Of a DNA stretch of 64,000 nt, positions 23,723 through 34,054 are shown piece after piece. The stretch comes from Siphonodentalium dalli (taxonomy: Eukaryota > Mollusca > Scaphopoda > Gadilida > Siphonodentaliidae): the NCBI GenBank assembly GCA_032622095.1, contig CP136068.1, positions 113,223,546 to 113,287,545 of the forward strand, read 5' to 3'. Made by a program: the position numbers and the translations under genes. Under the pieces are notes generated by a model. That model worked only from the letters and a program-made list of their open reading frames with translations, had not been told where the DNA came from and made no database searches. Within the stretch, counting starts at the first letter, position 1, and each line of letters opens with the position of its first letter.

Positions 23723-24250
23723 TCAGCCATCTATTTACTGGGATTCAATTGAATTGGACACTCTTTGCATTTGGAGGAGAATGGAGGGCCGGAATATTAT
23801 ATCTACTGAGATTGATAGTTCTCGATTTGCCCAGACTGGTCTGATGATTTACAAGTAGTCAAAAACCCTGTGCCAATGCATTCTCTTATATATAAGATAA
23901 TGCAATGGCCATACAATAGTTACCATGATCTTGTAAGACAGTGCATTCTCTCATATATGCGAGGCGACCTATGGGGGACTCGCATTTATAAGAGAATGCA
24001 CTGGCACAGGGCATTTAATGCTGCGCCAGCACAGTATTCTCTCATTATATTGATTGGTATTCAGCACATGCCGATAACTCTTAAGTTACAACATGTATCG
24101 ACGATAACTTATTTATATCAGCCATCTATTTACTGGGTTTCACTTGAAAACTATTTGCATTTGGAGGAGAATGGACGGCCGGAATTTTCCATCTACTGAT
24201 GTTGATAGTTCTCGATTTGCCTAGTTTTGAGATTTACAAGAAGTTGCCTA
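23723..24250. repeat. Direct duplication about 394 bp apart
   Basis: CAGCCATCTATTTACTGGG, TTTGCATTTGGAGGAGAATG and TTGATAGTTCTCGATTTGCC occur at 23723-23857 and again at 24117-24250. Further upstream sequence is also shared (22680 with 24050). Confidence 0.8.
23866..24012. mobile_element. Family D-type hairpin relic
   Basis: CCCTGTGCCAATGCATTCTC with a rearranged first hairpin, then a GCATTCTCTCATATATGCGA / ATAAGAGAATGCACTGGC hairpin and CACAGGGCATTTAATGCTGC. Confidence 0.6.
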
Positions 24251-24664
24251 CATTATTAAATTATCGACGCCCCTTTCTATAATATAGCACCATTGATGAG
24301 TTTTATTATCACACATGAAATGTTCAGATAATAAATCAATAAAAGACGAACTTATTATCTAAACATTTCCCATAATAAATAGGACTTCTTCTACACTGTT
24401 ATGTATCTGTCGTCTGCTTTTTATCAACATACAATACACCCAAATGAATAATATACATGTAGATCAATCCAATGTATACTCTTATATCTGAATGGGAGAA
24501 TCCATTCAGTATAAAAAGGGTTATAGTAATCGATATCCATCGTCTGTGCGGCTCAACTCACCGTACGTGTAGTTTGATATATGGCTGAGGACCCAATGTC
24601 CATCGCGGCTGACTGAGCTAAGAATATATGTTTTTACAGATTGATTCTGACAATGAATACTAAC

Positions 24665-24851
24665 CTTACGTCTGTCTCTTTGGTGCACCATGCGCCCATA
24701 TCTATAGTGTTGTCGGGACAGTGTGCCCAGCAGACTGGTCCCACTCCTGTATAACCGCCTGGACAGTCTTTGTAGCAAAATGGCGCTTGTAGGTTCGGAT
24801 AATTGTTAGTGCAAAACTCATCGGGACTACCCGTACAAACTTGTACTGTAC
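24665..24851 (-). CDS. Internal exon of the cysteine-rich protein (CWAHC module)
   Basis: 187 bp between acceptor TTTAATTTTCAG and donor AAG|GTTAGT. The only open frame starts with two bases of a split codon and ends with two, joining in frame to 20554-20799. It encodes CTGSPDEFCTNN, then CYKDCPGGYTGVGPVCWAHC and DMGAWC. The 20-residue core nearly repeats one in the last exon, showing internal module duplication. The upstream exon must end in phase 1; candidate 33785-34054 does. Function unknown; an extracellular disulphide-rich role is inferred. Confidence 0.85.
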
Positions 24852-24869
24852 CTGAAAATTAAACATGAC

Positions 24870-25175
24870 CTAAAGGGGTACTGTATGCCAATTTCAATAA
24901 ATTATCGGTCAGGTTTAACAAGTTATCTTAAAATCTAAGTTAAAAATGTGATTTCAATCCTTGTACATGTACAAGATGTGATGAAATTAATTGACCGAAA
25001 GTGGATCGCACAACGCGTGGCACACGTGTTCGTGTAAAACATATAACGTTGATACGGGAACGTTAACTCAAGCCACTCACTGACCAGTGAGTATACAATA
25101 ACTTAAATGTGTATATGGGACAAATATGCATATAATATAACATTTATCTGATACATTTACTTGAAAAAGATATAT
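24870..25175. mobile_element. Half copy of family J
   Basis: Begins CTAAAGGGGTACTGTA and follows J through AATTTCAATAAATT, GGTTATCTTAAAAT-like sequence, CAAGCCACTC and GTATATGGGAC, ending near 25170 without the second terminus. Confidence 0.7.
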
Positions 25176-25232
25176 TTTACACATCGATATGATACACGGT
25201 TCCAGCCTGAGGATAAACAGCTTGAAAAACTC

Positions 25233-25649
25233 CACCTGATACAGACCAATGTTACTCTGTAGTAATACAAAACTATTAGTTAAAAAAAGTTCTCAGTGTT
25301 ATAGGGTATGTGGCATGCCACAGGCTCTTTGAAAAGCTAAAATCCTAACATTGCCAAAGGGTAATAACTCTAAAGAATGTAAATTTACGAAATAACGGCG
25401 ATTTGTATGAGAAATTACAACACCACAATAGATCAACTCTGGTGAAATATAAGTCAAATTCTTCTATAGGGTGGGTGGGCTTGGGGGAGGATAGTGCTGT
25501 ATTTTCCTATTTCGCTTTTTCGTGGTATTTCATATTTCGATAATTCTCTATATTGTATATATTATGGGATATTGGCATGCCTCAACGACTGGCGTGGTAT
25601 GCCACATACCCTTGCATTACGACAGAGTAACATTGGTCTGTATCAGGTG
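25233..25649. mobile_element. Element U: MITE with 8-bp target duplication
   Basis: 417 bp. CACCTGATACAGACCAATG and its complement form the ends, with TATGTGGCATGCCACA and TGGTATGCCACATA further in. AAAAACTC is duplicated directly outside both ends (25225-25232 and 25650-25657). An 8-bp duplication points to hAT or a related superfamily (inference). Confidence 0.85.
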
Positions 25650-25743
25650 AAAAACTCACAACAGAGACGATAAACAAAGTATTCTTGCAGATCACCGACT
25701 AGAGAGACATAATATACTACTGGAGAAAACATATAGTCGATTT

Positions 25744-26014
25744 TTAACCCTTTCATGATGGGAGCTGCGCTGGTGCAGCATTAAAGACCACGTGCCAGTG
25801 CATTCTGTTATATATGCGACTCTCCCACAGGGAGCATCGCATATATAAGAGAATGTACTGGCATACAAGATCAAGGTAAATATTGGTAGGCCAATGCATT
25901 CTGTTATATGTGCGAGGCTCTTAAATATGTGAGGCTCTCATATATAAGAGTATGCATTGGCACAGGGTTTTCGCAAAAAAACAACCCAGGAAGCTGCAGT
26001 CATCAAAAGGATAA
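25744..26014. mobile_element. Family D MITE
   Basis: Starts TTAACCCTTTCATGATGGGA and ends in a decayed complement near GCAGTCATCAAAAGGATAA. It contains two hairpins of the CCAATGCATTCT type and TTGACCTTGA-like spacer words. Confidence 0.75.
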
Positions 26015-26218
26015 CACATAATTGGTCGATAAAACACCCACATTTTGTACAAACTCTCGACATTAATCCACATAGCTAATGTCAATCTCCCCAAATCAAT
26101 AGCATACATGTAGTTGAAACCAAATCTGCATTAATCACTAGTAACCTGTTATTGTCTGGCTAAATCCGTGTGTGGGATATAAAAGACTAACTACTTATGA
26201 AGCTCAGATGACTAACGG

Positions 26219-26475
26219 TTTAAACATTTCATGACTGGAGCTTCCGAAAATTTGCGAAAACCCTGTGCCAATGCATACTCTTATATATGAGAGCCTCAAA
26301 TATTTAAGCGACTACATTGGCCTATCAACATTTACCTTGACCTTGTAAGTTGTAACTTGTAAGCCAGTGCATTCTCGTATATATGAGACGCACCCTATGG
26401 GAGACTGGTGTGTATAAGAGAATGCACTGGCACACGATCTTCAATGCTGCAACAGTGCAGCTCCCGTCATACGTG
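26219..26475. mobile_element. Family D MITE, second copy
   Basis: TTTAAACATTTCATGACTGGAGC at the left, GCAGCTCCCGTCATACG at the right, with CCAATGCATACTC and CCAGTGCATTCTCG hairpins and TTACCTTGACCTTGTAAG between them. Terminal bases are decayed. Confidence 0.7.
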
Positions 26476-26558
26476 CCCAGTGAGATCAATGTATATTATT
26501 TGCTAAATCCCAACGCTAATCGCTAGAGTAAAAGCTATATTTTTTTGATACACGATGC

Positions 26559-26724
26559 TACTGTAATGCTCTAATTAATCGACCTCTTAACCACAGCAGA
26601 ATTATGGGTAACTTTGGTGAGAGCTTTCCGATGAATGGCAACAAGCCATATTTCCGACTAAATCCTGAAAGTTACCCATAATTATGCTGTGGTTAAAACG
26701 TCGATTAATTAGAGCATGACTGTA
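26559..26724. mobile_element. Mariner-like MITE T2
   Basis: 166 bp flanked by TA. Outer repeats GTAATGCTCTAATTAATCG differ from those of T1, while TTAACCACAGCAGAATTATG and the core AGAGCTTTCCGATGAATGG are the same. Confidence 0.8.
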
Positions 26725-27067
26725 TGATAAACTGCATGAAAATTAACGACGCAGACGATATAAAAATTATTCATGCAGAGCACAAGCTAGAGTGCGACAG
26801 ACATTACTATTGGAGAAAAACACACAGTCGATTCCAAACAGAGAATTAATCGACAAAAAAATAGCATACATGTTGTACAAAATATCGACATGTATCGATA
26901 TTAATTTAGTCAAGTTGAGAAAATGGATTTGTTCAAGGCAATCAAGGGGTGGTCGAAATCCCCCTCCCATCAACCAACGAAGGATCTCTGGCCACATTCC
27001 TGAAATAGGTCACACCCTTTCTTAGACTATACAATCCAATTGTCCAATCTAATTTGACACAAGATAA
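26725..27067. other. No gene recognised
   Basis: AT-rich sequence with one GC-richer stretch at 26930-27000 and no recognised feature. Confidence 0.4.
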
Positions 27068-27345
27068 TCAAATGTGCGATGTTTGTATTCAAATCTTTAA
27101 ATGGTGGTTGTATCGTGTTGTATTAGCAATATGTTCAAAAGCTATGTCAGAACCACGGGCATGCCTACCCGTTCTTCTGTTCGAGAACTTGATGTGAAGC
27201 AAATAAATCTCACCAATATGAGTTATGGACACAAATGCTTTCAAAAGACAAGTATTACATTTGGAACTCTCTAACAGATGTGTGCAAGTTGAATGACATT
27301 GGTGAATTTCAGAAGGCATTGGACACTCACCTTTGTTTAAATATG
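27068..27345 (+). pseudogene. LINE C-terminal relic (CR1/L2-like)
   Basis: One reading frame with two in-frame stops reads IKCAMFVFKSLNGG near its start and YYIWNSLTDVCKLNDIGEF then QKALDTHL at its end. The IWNSL(P)D..F+KALKTHL pattern is typical of the extreme C-terminus of CR1/L2/Jockey-type LINE proteins. No endonuclease or RT sequence precedes it, so it is a 5'-truncated, decayed insertion. Confidence 0.65.
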
Positions 27346-27415
27346 TTTCAGTCTATAACTACACCAATACTCATTTTTATCCGAGTTTTTGTAGAACGAT
27401 ATTTTATTTGTTATG

Positions 27416-27820
27416 TTAACCCTTTACACAACAAACCGGCCAAAACCGGCCAAATAAAGCTTCAACGGCCTAAAATATCTTCGGTCTGTCTCAATAGAAC
27501 CATACAAATATGGATATCATTGGAACCGGCTCATTGACCACATTGTGATGGTTACAGTTATGCCCTGTGCCAACGCATTCTCTTATATATGCGAGTCGAC
27601 CATAGGTCGGCTCGCATATATATTAGAGAATGCATTGGCCTAAAAAAAAAATCTATTTTTAACACTTTTTACCATTTTTTCTTACATTCTTTAACAATTT
27701 TATAATTTGTAATGTGTTAAGCCAATGCATTCTCTTATATATGCGAGGCGACCTATGGTCGGACTCGCATATATAAGAGAATGCATTGGCACAGGGCCGT
27801 TCTGTTGGGTAAAGGGTTAA
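27416..27820 (-). mobile_element. Family A MITE, full length, minus orientation
   Basis: 405 bp with TTAA at both edges; termini CCCTTTACACAACA and TGTTGGGTAAAGGG. Both 69-bp hairpins are present, the second with a one-base insertion in its loop. Confidence 0.9.
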
Positions 27821-28084
27821 TTAGATCTCAAGTCATATTTTTATCTTATGAGAATTTGCCTGTTATCAGGCATCTCATTTTTAATCTTTGTTTCTCATAT
27901 GAGTCTTTTAAATATTTAGATTGTTTAACCTCTCGACGTACGCGCATTGAACTAAATTTATTGTGGAGTGCATCTTAAATGTATATATAATGATAACAAG
28001 AGCACGCCGTCGGGGCGTGGCATATTACGCATGTTTATGGAGTAGAGTGGGGCAAGGTTTAATTCATTTGTTTGAAACATTTGA

Positions 28085-28464
28085 CTTAAAGACATATTAT
28101 GGACTTATTCGGGTGTGTAAACCTGATAATTTAGTATTCAGGCGCTATGCCAACTGGAGGAATGCAGCATTCTACTAACATCACCGAAATCTCAAACAAA
28201 TCGACCGTACCACTCCATAGAAAATGTCATCTGATCAACGCTCAATTGTAAATATTTACATCTCGATTCGGGACGCAACTATACCGGCGATAAACTAACG
28301 AATACGATTTCACCATCGAAAGTCGCTATATTTAATTAATATATAAGAATGATGGTGTGTCATGTCGATTTGGATATAATATTTGTAAAATGTAACAACT
28401 TTTAGCAGGAATATTCTCCATTTGTATTTGACCACCCTACCGGAGTGTTTACCATCACTTTAAG
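28085..28464. mobile_element. Repeat M, copy 1
   Basis: Homologous to 58746-59099 over its full length: AAAGACATATTATG, TTAGTATTCAGGCGCTATGCC, ATCGACC, CGATAAACTAACG and a CCGGAGTGTTT..CACTTTAAG end. TTAA lies at both edges but no clear inverted termini are visible. Confidence 0.8.
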
Positions 28465-29115
28465 ACGAAAATAATAAAAACAATAAAACACAATAATCTG
28501 GAAACCGCATATCAGGTAAAATCTAAGTCGAAAAAGGGACATAACTCAGTCAAAATCATGCGGACGAAACCCATATTCGAACTTGATCAGTATTTTGGTG
28601 TGGTAAACTAATGTACCAAATTTGGTTCAGTTCACTCTATTCAATCTAAAGTTATCATCCGGAAACCAAAAGCGGACGGACGACGGACGGACGGACAACC
28701 CATTTACATAATACGACCATTTATTCAAACGGGCGTGTAATAATGGTCAAAACATCCATCAAGTATGTTTTCTAAACGATTTTTAATACTCATCGTAAAT
28801 GGGCAATGAAACCAAAAACACTCTTTATCGCCCAATCCGCTGCACTCCCCGCATCAATTATGCCGTTGATATCAGTTGACGAATCCGCCTTATGGAGGAA
28901 AACTGGCTACGCCCATGTATGCATATATGTTGGCGAGAGGGATGTGGGTAAAAACATTTTGTATATAGTGAAATAAAGTGTTCCCGCGAATCAATGCAGT
29001 GTCAATAGAAGCATATTATTAGCCAGCCCATTAATAATATGTAGATATGAGAATTTGTTCATTAACACGAACACCAGAAGTTAACAAAGAACATTTATTT
29101 ACCAGTTTGTGACGG
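28465..29115. other. No gene; ACGG-rich short repeat
   Basis: Around 28525-28735 lies a block with AAAGGGACATAACTCAGTCA, CCAAATTTGGTTCAGTTC and a GACGGACGGACGG run at 28671-28700, a style of repeat common in marine invertebrates (inference). The rest is featureless. Confidence 0.5.
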
Positions 29116-29290
29116 GCACCCCAAATACAAATACAAGACAACCAAACCCCATAGTCCTAGAAACACCAAGAACTGTTTGGTTTGGAAATCTACCCCATCA
29201 TGCCTTTGCAACCATATGGAACAATCTAGAAGGGGAATACACTTCGGGCCAAACAAGGAAGTGCTTAAAAGCAAACTTGGAAAAATAATA
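29116..29290 (+). pseudogene. Possible LINE C-terminal relic
   Basis: A plus-strand frame reads NTNTRQPNPIVLE.. then FATIWNNLEG and CLKANLEK before a stop. The TR..P..(I)WN(N/S)L arrangement resembles LINE C-termini, but it is short and diverged. Confidence 0.4.
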
Positions 29291-29654
29291 TTCTTAAAAT
29301 GTGAAATGTAAAAATGTTGGATGTCCGGACTGCACTGTATAAGATGTTGCAATCATATCGATTGTGCACCTATTGTAAATTGTATACGTATATTAACAAA
29401 CCACCCGCAATCATGCAATTAATGAATCCCAGATACACTGTACGTGCTATTTCCCCAGGACCTCACTCACAAACTGCCTCCAGGTGAACCACGCAAAAAT
29501 ATTTTAGTTATTGTTATGAACAATGGTCCGGGTTGGTACCCATACAATTCAACATGTCTGTATCACGCTATTGGTACTATTTCCACATGCGACGATATAG
29601 TATGTGCGCTCACATGAAGATGAACGCTCACATACGCCATCATTAAATACTCAT

Positions 29655-29815
29655 AACGATACCTGTGCCACCGGGGATGACAGGAAGACAGCCTGGCAGG
29701 GCTATACTATCCCCGAGCAAAAAACAACATACCTGTATTTAGTGTTGATAATATGTTTGCTATACGTGTGTGTATATTGTGAATAAAGTTATCCTATCCT
29801 AGCCTACCCCCTTGT
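29655..29815 (+). mobile_element. Retroposon 3'-tail (family Q)
   Basis: A stem GGGGATGACAGG..CTATACTATCCCC, then TGTGAATAAAGTTATCCTATCC. The same arrangement occurs at 12905-13045. It may be the 3' end of the LINE relic just upstream. Confidence 0.55.
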
Positions 29816-29827
29816 AATATAATATTC

Positions 29828-29895
29828 TGTCTATTTATGGCCGTTTTAACTGAGGAAACTATTTTAACAGCAATACACACCGCCAACGGTTAACG
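29828..29895 (-). mobile_element. Small family P relic
   Basis: ATTCTGTCTATTTATGGC, ACTATTTTAACAGCAATA and ACACCGCCAACG match one end of family P only. Confidence 0.6.
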
Positions 29896-30599
29896 ATATT
29901 AAAATGCCATCATGCCGAAAATTTACATCGAGATAAACATAGCTGAATCATCATTTTATTTTAATGAGGGGTGCTTATCATTAGTTGACAAAAAGTCAAC
30001 ACTACTCTGCGTGTAATTAAATATGTGGGTTGACACAATCAAGGTATAATGAACACACAAGACGCGCCTTTGTGCACACAAGCCTGTAATTACTGTTCGA
30101 ATTTAAATACGGATTTAAAAAGCATCAAAGCTTGTTGCCCGAAACTCTTTTCAACCGTTATACTATGTGTCATGTCTGTGCATCGTTTGCGCTTTTGATA
30201 TGTTTAGTTCAAATAAGTAAATAAAATATTGTTTAAACCTACTTAAATACGCACACAGTAAGAGAAACAAATGCTAATACGTACATGCCAATATAGCCAG
30301 CAGGCACAAAGCATTCAGTCCATCCATTGCTCCTTTGGGTCAGTAATTGAATCTAAAAAAAGAATGTTTATAATGAGTTGCACTTCATTGAAAGGAAGGA
30401 AATGCACGTACACAACATAGCAGATATTAACCCTTTAAATAATTACAACGGTCGGATTTGATACCAAATAATTCAAACGTCCAGAGGTAATGTTCAGCTT
30501 AATCCAGACAAAAGAATAAGGAAAAACACTTGCAATTTTAACAAAACGTGTTAAAACTTCCTCTTTTGAAAATCGACATCTGAACATCACAACCTCATA
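29896..30599. other. No gene recognised
   Basis: AT-rich; one short frame with a possible acceptor near 30354 was considered and rejected. Confidence 0.4.
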
Positions 30600-31121
30600 T
30601 TAAAGGCATCGGTGGCGTTCGTTGCAGAAATATTCATATTTGTTCAAATCGCCATGAACAGAAGGAATATTAATATATATATAGTTTTGTTCATATGCCC
30701 AAACATAATCAGCGCGTAAATATTATATTGTCGTCAAGACGTACGATGGTGTACGCAAACAAGAGCCTGTTACAGAAGTTTTGCTTCTGTTTACATAACA
30801 CAGCGAAATTCTATTGATTAATCACACACAAATGATATAAACGCTCGTTATTATTTCCATATCAGGAAAACAGTAACAAATAATGCTCTTTATGTTTACC
30901 ATATCCGGATCTAAACAAAAACCAGGTTCTGTAACGTTTTTTGCTTTTGTTTACATAACAAAGGAAAACAATTTACAATAACATACTGTTTATGCCATAT
31001 TTCTGATTGGTATGAGAACAAAGTCTGTCTAAATTTTACTATTCTTTCTGTTTATTGCGGTTTTTGACGGAGCTGAATATTTTAACAGCATACGCACCGC
31101 CAACAACGCCCGTATCTTTAA
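30600..31121 (-). mobile_element. Family P MITE, full length, minus orientation
   Basis: 522 bp with TTAA at 30600-30603 and 31118-31121; ends GGCGTTCGTTGCAG and AACGCCCGTATCT. Both internal CGCTC(T/G)TTAT..CCATATC blocks are present. Confidence 0.88.
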
Positions 31122-31441
31122 CGGTAACTGTTGCACAGTATAATTATTTTCTGTATAAGAAACGTATAAATCGGACCTCAGGTCTGTAGTCCAATGCATT
31201 TAAGGTGGCGCTCCATTCGTGATTTCGCAATTTCAAACTATCAATTTGAAACGGAAAAACATTATCATCAATAACCAATGTATGCTATAGTACTCTAACA
31301 ACACCTGTTCATCTTCACAATATGAAAAAAATATTTTGTATAGGCATGTCGATAGAAAGTTTGACAGGAAATATTTGAAAATAAACACACTGCATTATCA
31401 CGCTTATGAACCCAACCAGTGCACATGTATGCGATCAGTTT
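31122..31441. other. No gene recognised
   Basis: AT-rich, no recognised feature. Confidence 0.4.
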
Positions 31442-31846
31442 AGGATACGTTCATACGCTGGCAAGTTTGCATGGTATATTTTTGTTGGCATTTCGTCATA
31501 GAAAACCACATGGTTCCAGAATATGAACGGAAACATGCATCTTTAGCAAAGCGAAAGACATGAAAAGTTAAATTTATGTAGTTCCACTTGTAACGGTGCT
31601 ACTGGAATTTGCCTTCAAATACTTGTATGATTTATTCTTGTGAGATAATTGCATGCTATTTACAGGCAAATTCCGGTAGCATCGCTACAGGTGGAACTAC
31701 ATAGATTTTACTTCGCACGTAGTTAGCTGTGGTACAGATGCATCTTATATGCTTGTTTCCGTTCATATTCTGGCACCATATCGTTTTCTAAGACACAATG
31801 CCTGAAAACCATACCGTGCAAACTTGCCAGTGTATGAACGTACCCT
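31442..31846. mobile_element. Element L: near-full-length fold-back
   Basis: 405 bp. AGGATACGTTCATACGCTGG and its complement form the ends, and homology between arms continues to GGAATTTGCC / GGCAAATTCC near the centre (31616, 31665). Only about 50 bp are unpaired. No target duplication was recognised. Confidence 0.85.
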
Positions 31847-32252
31847 TACCGTCTGAAAGCAGTGCTGTCTGCGAGAAAATAAATCAAAATTTTTCATTGC
31901 ATATTTTAGTGTTGTGCAAGTTGTGGTGACTATTTGCAGAACTGCATTTGTATAGTCCTGCCTATCAATATGACTGCTGTGGTTAGATGGGTGCAGACTT
32001 TGGACACCCGTCACGAAGATCAGACAATATTTCTCTGTATCCGAAATGTTATATTTTGAAACAATTCCGTGCATCATTCCACAGCGGTTTCGTAAACTTG
32101 TCAATTAGACATGGAATGTGCCATACTAGAGTCAACATTAAATAAGGCATGCTACTCGTTGGTAATAATTCCCAATAGTCACATATAATGCCGTGGTCAT
32201 TGCGAAACTTGCACAGATTATTGCGTCTTTAAATAACAGTTTTATTTTATTA
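31847..32252. other. No gene assigned
   Basis: A 113-codon minus-strand frame ends at a GTAAGG next to element L. It has no family match or convincing acceptor, so I leave it unassigned. Confidence 0.3.
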
Positions 32253-32460
32253 TAAAAGTGGGTATACATATTGGATTTTATTATAAAAGGTGGTATACAT
32301 ATTGGATTTTATTATAAAAGGTGGTATACATATTGGATTGTATTATAAAAGGTGGTATATAAATTGGATTTTATTACAAAAGGTGGTATACGTATTGGAT
32401 TTTATTATAAAAGGTGGTATACATATTGGATTTTATTATAAAAGGGGGTATACATATTTA
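32253..32460. repeat. 31-bp minisatellite, about 6.5 copies
   Basis: Unit GGTGGTATACATATTGGAT plus TTTATTATAAAA. Copies are almost identical, suggesting recent expansion. Confidence 0.92.
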
Positions 32461-33784
32461 TTACGCCATCTTATGGTGTACATTGGTAAGCATGTCTGGC
32501 CCTGTCGGTATGGAGTGATGGAATAAATGTGATTAAAACGTACTCGGTATTTTCGTACTTGAACAATGCAACGAAGATCGTGTATGGTTATTGGTGTATT
32601 AATGCAATGGGCGTTGCATGTTTATACCGATGAACTTTCAACCAATTGGAATGTATGTGCCTTTTGTGAACACATATATTATACGTGACGCATGGTGTGT
32701 AAATATTGGTATACATTATGCGTATAATTGTATAGAGATTCATACTGGTGTGTGTGTTTATGCAGAATGAGTTCTGACGACATAATTGAGATTTTCGAAA
32801 TGGCACAACGCGAGGAAGAGGAACAACCAAGACAACATCTCAGTAAAATTATAAGGGATAGGTCCAACCCACTAGAAGAATCAGTGACGTTCTAGACGGT
32901 CTCCTTTTCTGGGAGGGGTCACACCTTGATAATTCCAACTACACCACTCCTTCAACCAGGCTAAACACACGTTTGCGTAATTCCATTTCTCCATGTGGTC
33001 ACTATCCGGAGGGATCAACATAATCCACTGTGCGAACCATGGCTCTGTACCATATGATAGATAGATCGATCTGACGGTTCTGACATTCTGACCTCAACAT
33101 TGCAATAAATCTAGTCTAGCTCCACATAAATTCACACGGCCATGGGGAGGGACGATCACGATACACCGGACCGACTACAGTTAGGTTCGGTTCGGTGTGA
33201 GAACATTTTGAAATCGGAACATGAAAATAGCAAAATCCTAGCATTTAGACTGGCCTCGAGCTTATTGTCCAAGCATTGGAAATTTCCAACCTGAATCCAC
33301 TGATTTCCAATAATAAGCTGTTTTGTTTTTGACTGGCAACGGGGTAGTAACCAGGACAGAAGTGATGGAAATTTCCAACCTGACACCCACAAAAGGTCGT
33401 AACATTTCCGATGGATGGCCTTTTCAGTCAATCATTTTGACCACAAGTAGGAGAATATGCAAAGGTTGGTCTAAAAACTTCACTACTAATAAATTGTTGG
33501 AAAAACAAACTACAAGAACAATTCCAACTTATTGTTGGTTTGTTGGTGTGACATTTCCAACTAATGTTATGTCAGGTTATGAAATTTCCAACTGTTGAAC
33601 ATTTGACAAAATTTGGAGGGATTGTGAGACACCCCTAAAACCATGTCGCCACTTCCTGAGAATAATATGTTTGTTGTGCGCTACATAATTAAAGCACAAC
33701 TCAAATACTTTTGACATGACCTATTCCTTTCAACAAGTGTTGCGTTCATCGGTTGTTTGTGTACATTGCAATCCCTTCCTTTAC
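32461..33784. other. No gene recognised
   Basis: Mixed-composition sequence. The phrases GGAAATTTCCAACCTGA at about 33275 and 33367 repeat directly, and other GAAATTTCCAACT words follow to 33595. No coding exon was recognised. Confidence 0.4.
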
Positions 33785-34054
33785 CTAGTTGCTCATGATT
33801 GAAATGAACCAATCTTGTCTGCAATGCGCCATCGACGTCCACTGACAGCTTCGCATTGAGCATCGCCTCGAACAAACTGTCTGGACTATATACAATCCAA
33901 GCTGATGAATACGCCCCAGGAGTTTCATTATTCGATCGACGGCCTACCATCAAATTATCAAAATCAAGGCTGCGGAACAGCTGTATAGGATTGTGTATTC
34001 CAGCGATAAAGCTATGCCCAACAGCAAGCGTTTTATTAAAATGAAGTTTAGCAT
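33785..34054 (-). CDS. Candidate exon, possibly upstream exon of the cysteine-rich gene
   Basis: A 270-bp open segment on the minus strand between an AG acceptor (GTGCAATAG) and donor G|GTAAAG. It encodes about 89 residues with natural-looking composition, including GHSFIAGIHNPIQLFRSLDF and FEAMLNAKLSVDVDGALQT. It ends with one base of a codon, which fits the two-base start of exon 24665-24851 and would give a Gly codon. I recognise no domain; an alternating hydrophobic pattern near the end suggests beta strands. The acceptor lacks a strong pyrimidine tract, so this could be a separate gene or chance. Confidence 0.4.

Larger units (their letters stand above)
20800..24664 (-). other. Inferred 3.9-kb intron
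   Basis: Lies between donor AAG|GTTAGT (24664) and acceptor AACAG|G (20800). It holds a D-type hairpin, element H, a P element, a direct duplication and a D relic, listed separately. The first 300 bases show nothing recognisable. Confidence 0.7.

Noticed and set aside
30290-30352. Short minus-strand frame with TTTTTTTAG acceptor and NGWTECFVPAGYIGM
   Set aside because: Only one frame is open, and it fits neither the phase of exon 24851 nor that of the candidate at 33785. The donor is weak.
31763-32104. 113-codon minus-strand ORF ending at GTAAGG
   Set aside because: No family match, no good acceptor, no upstream ATG at its start, and its end overlaps the terminal repeat of element L.
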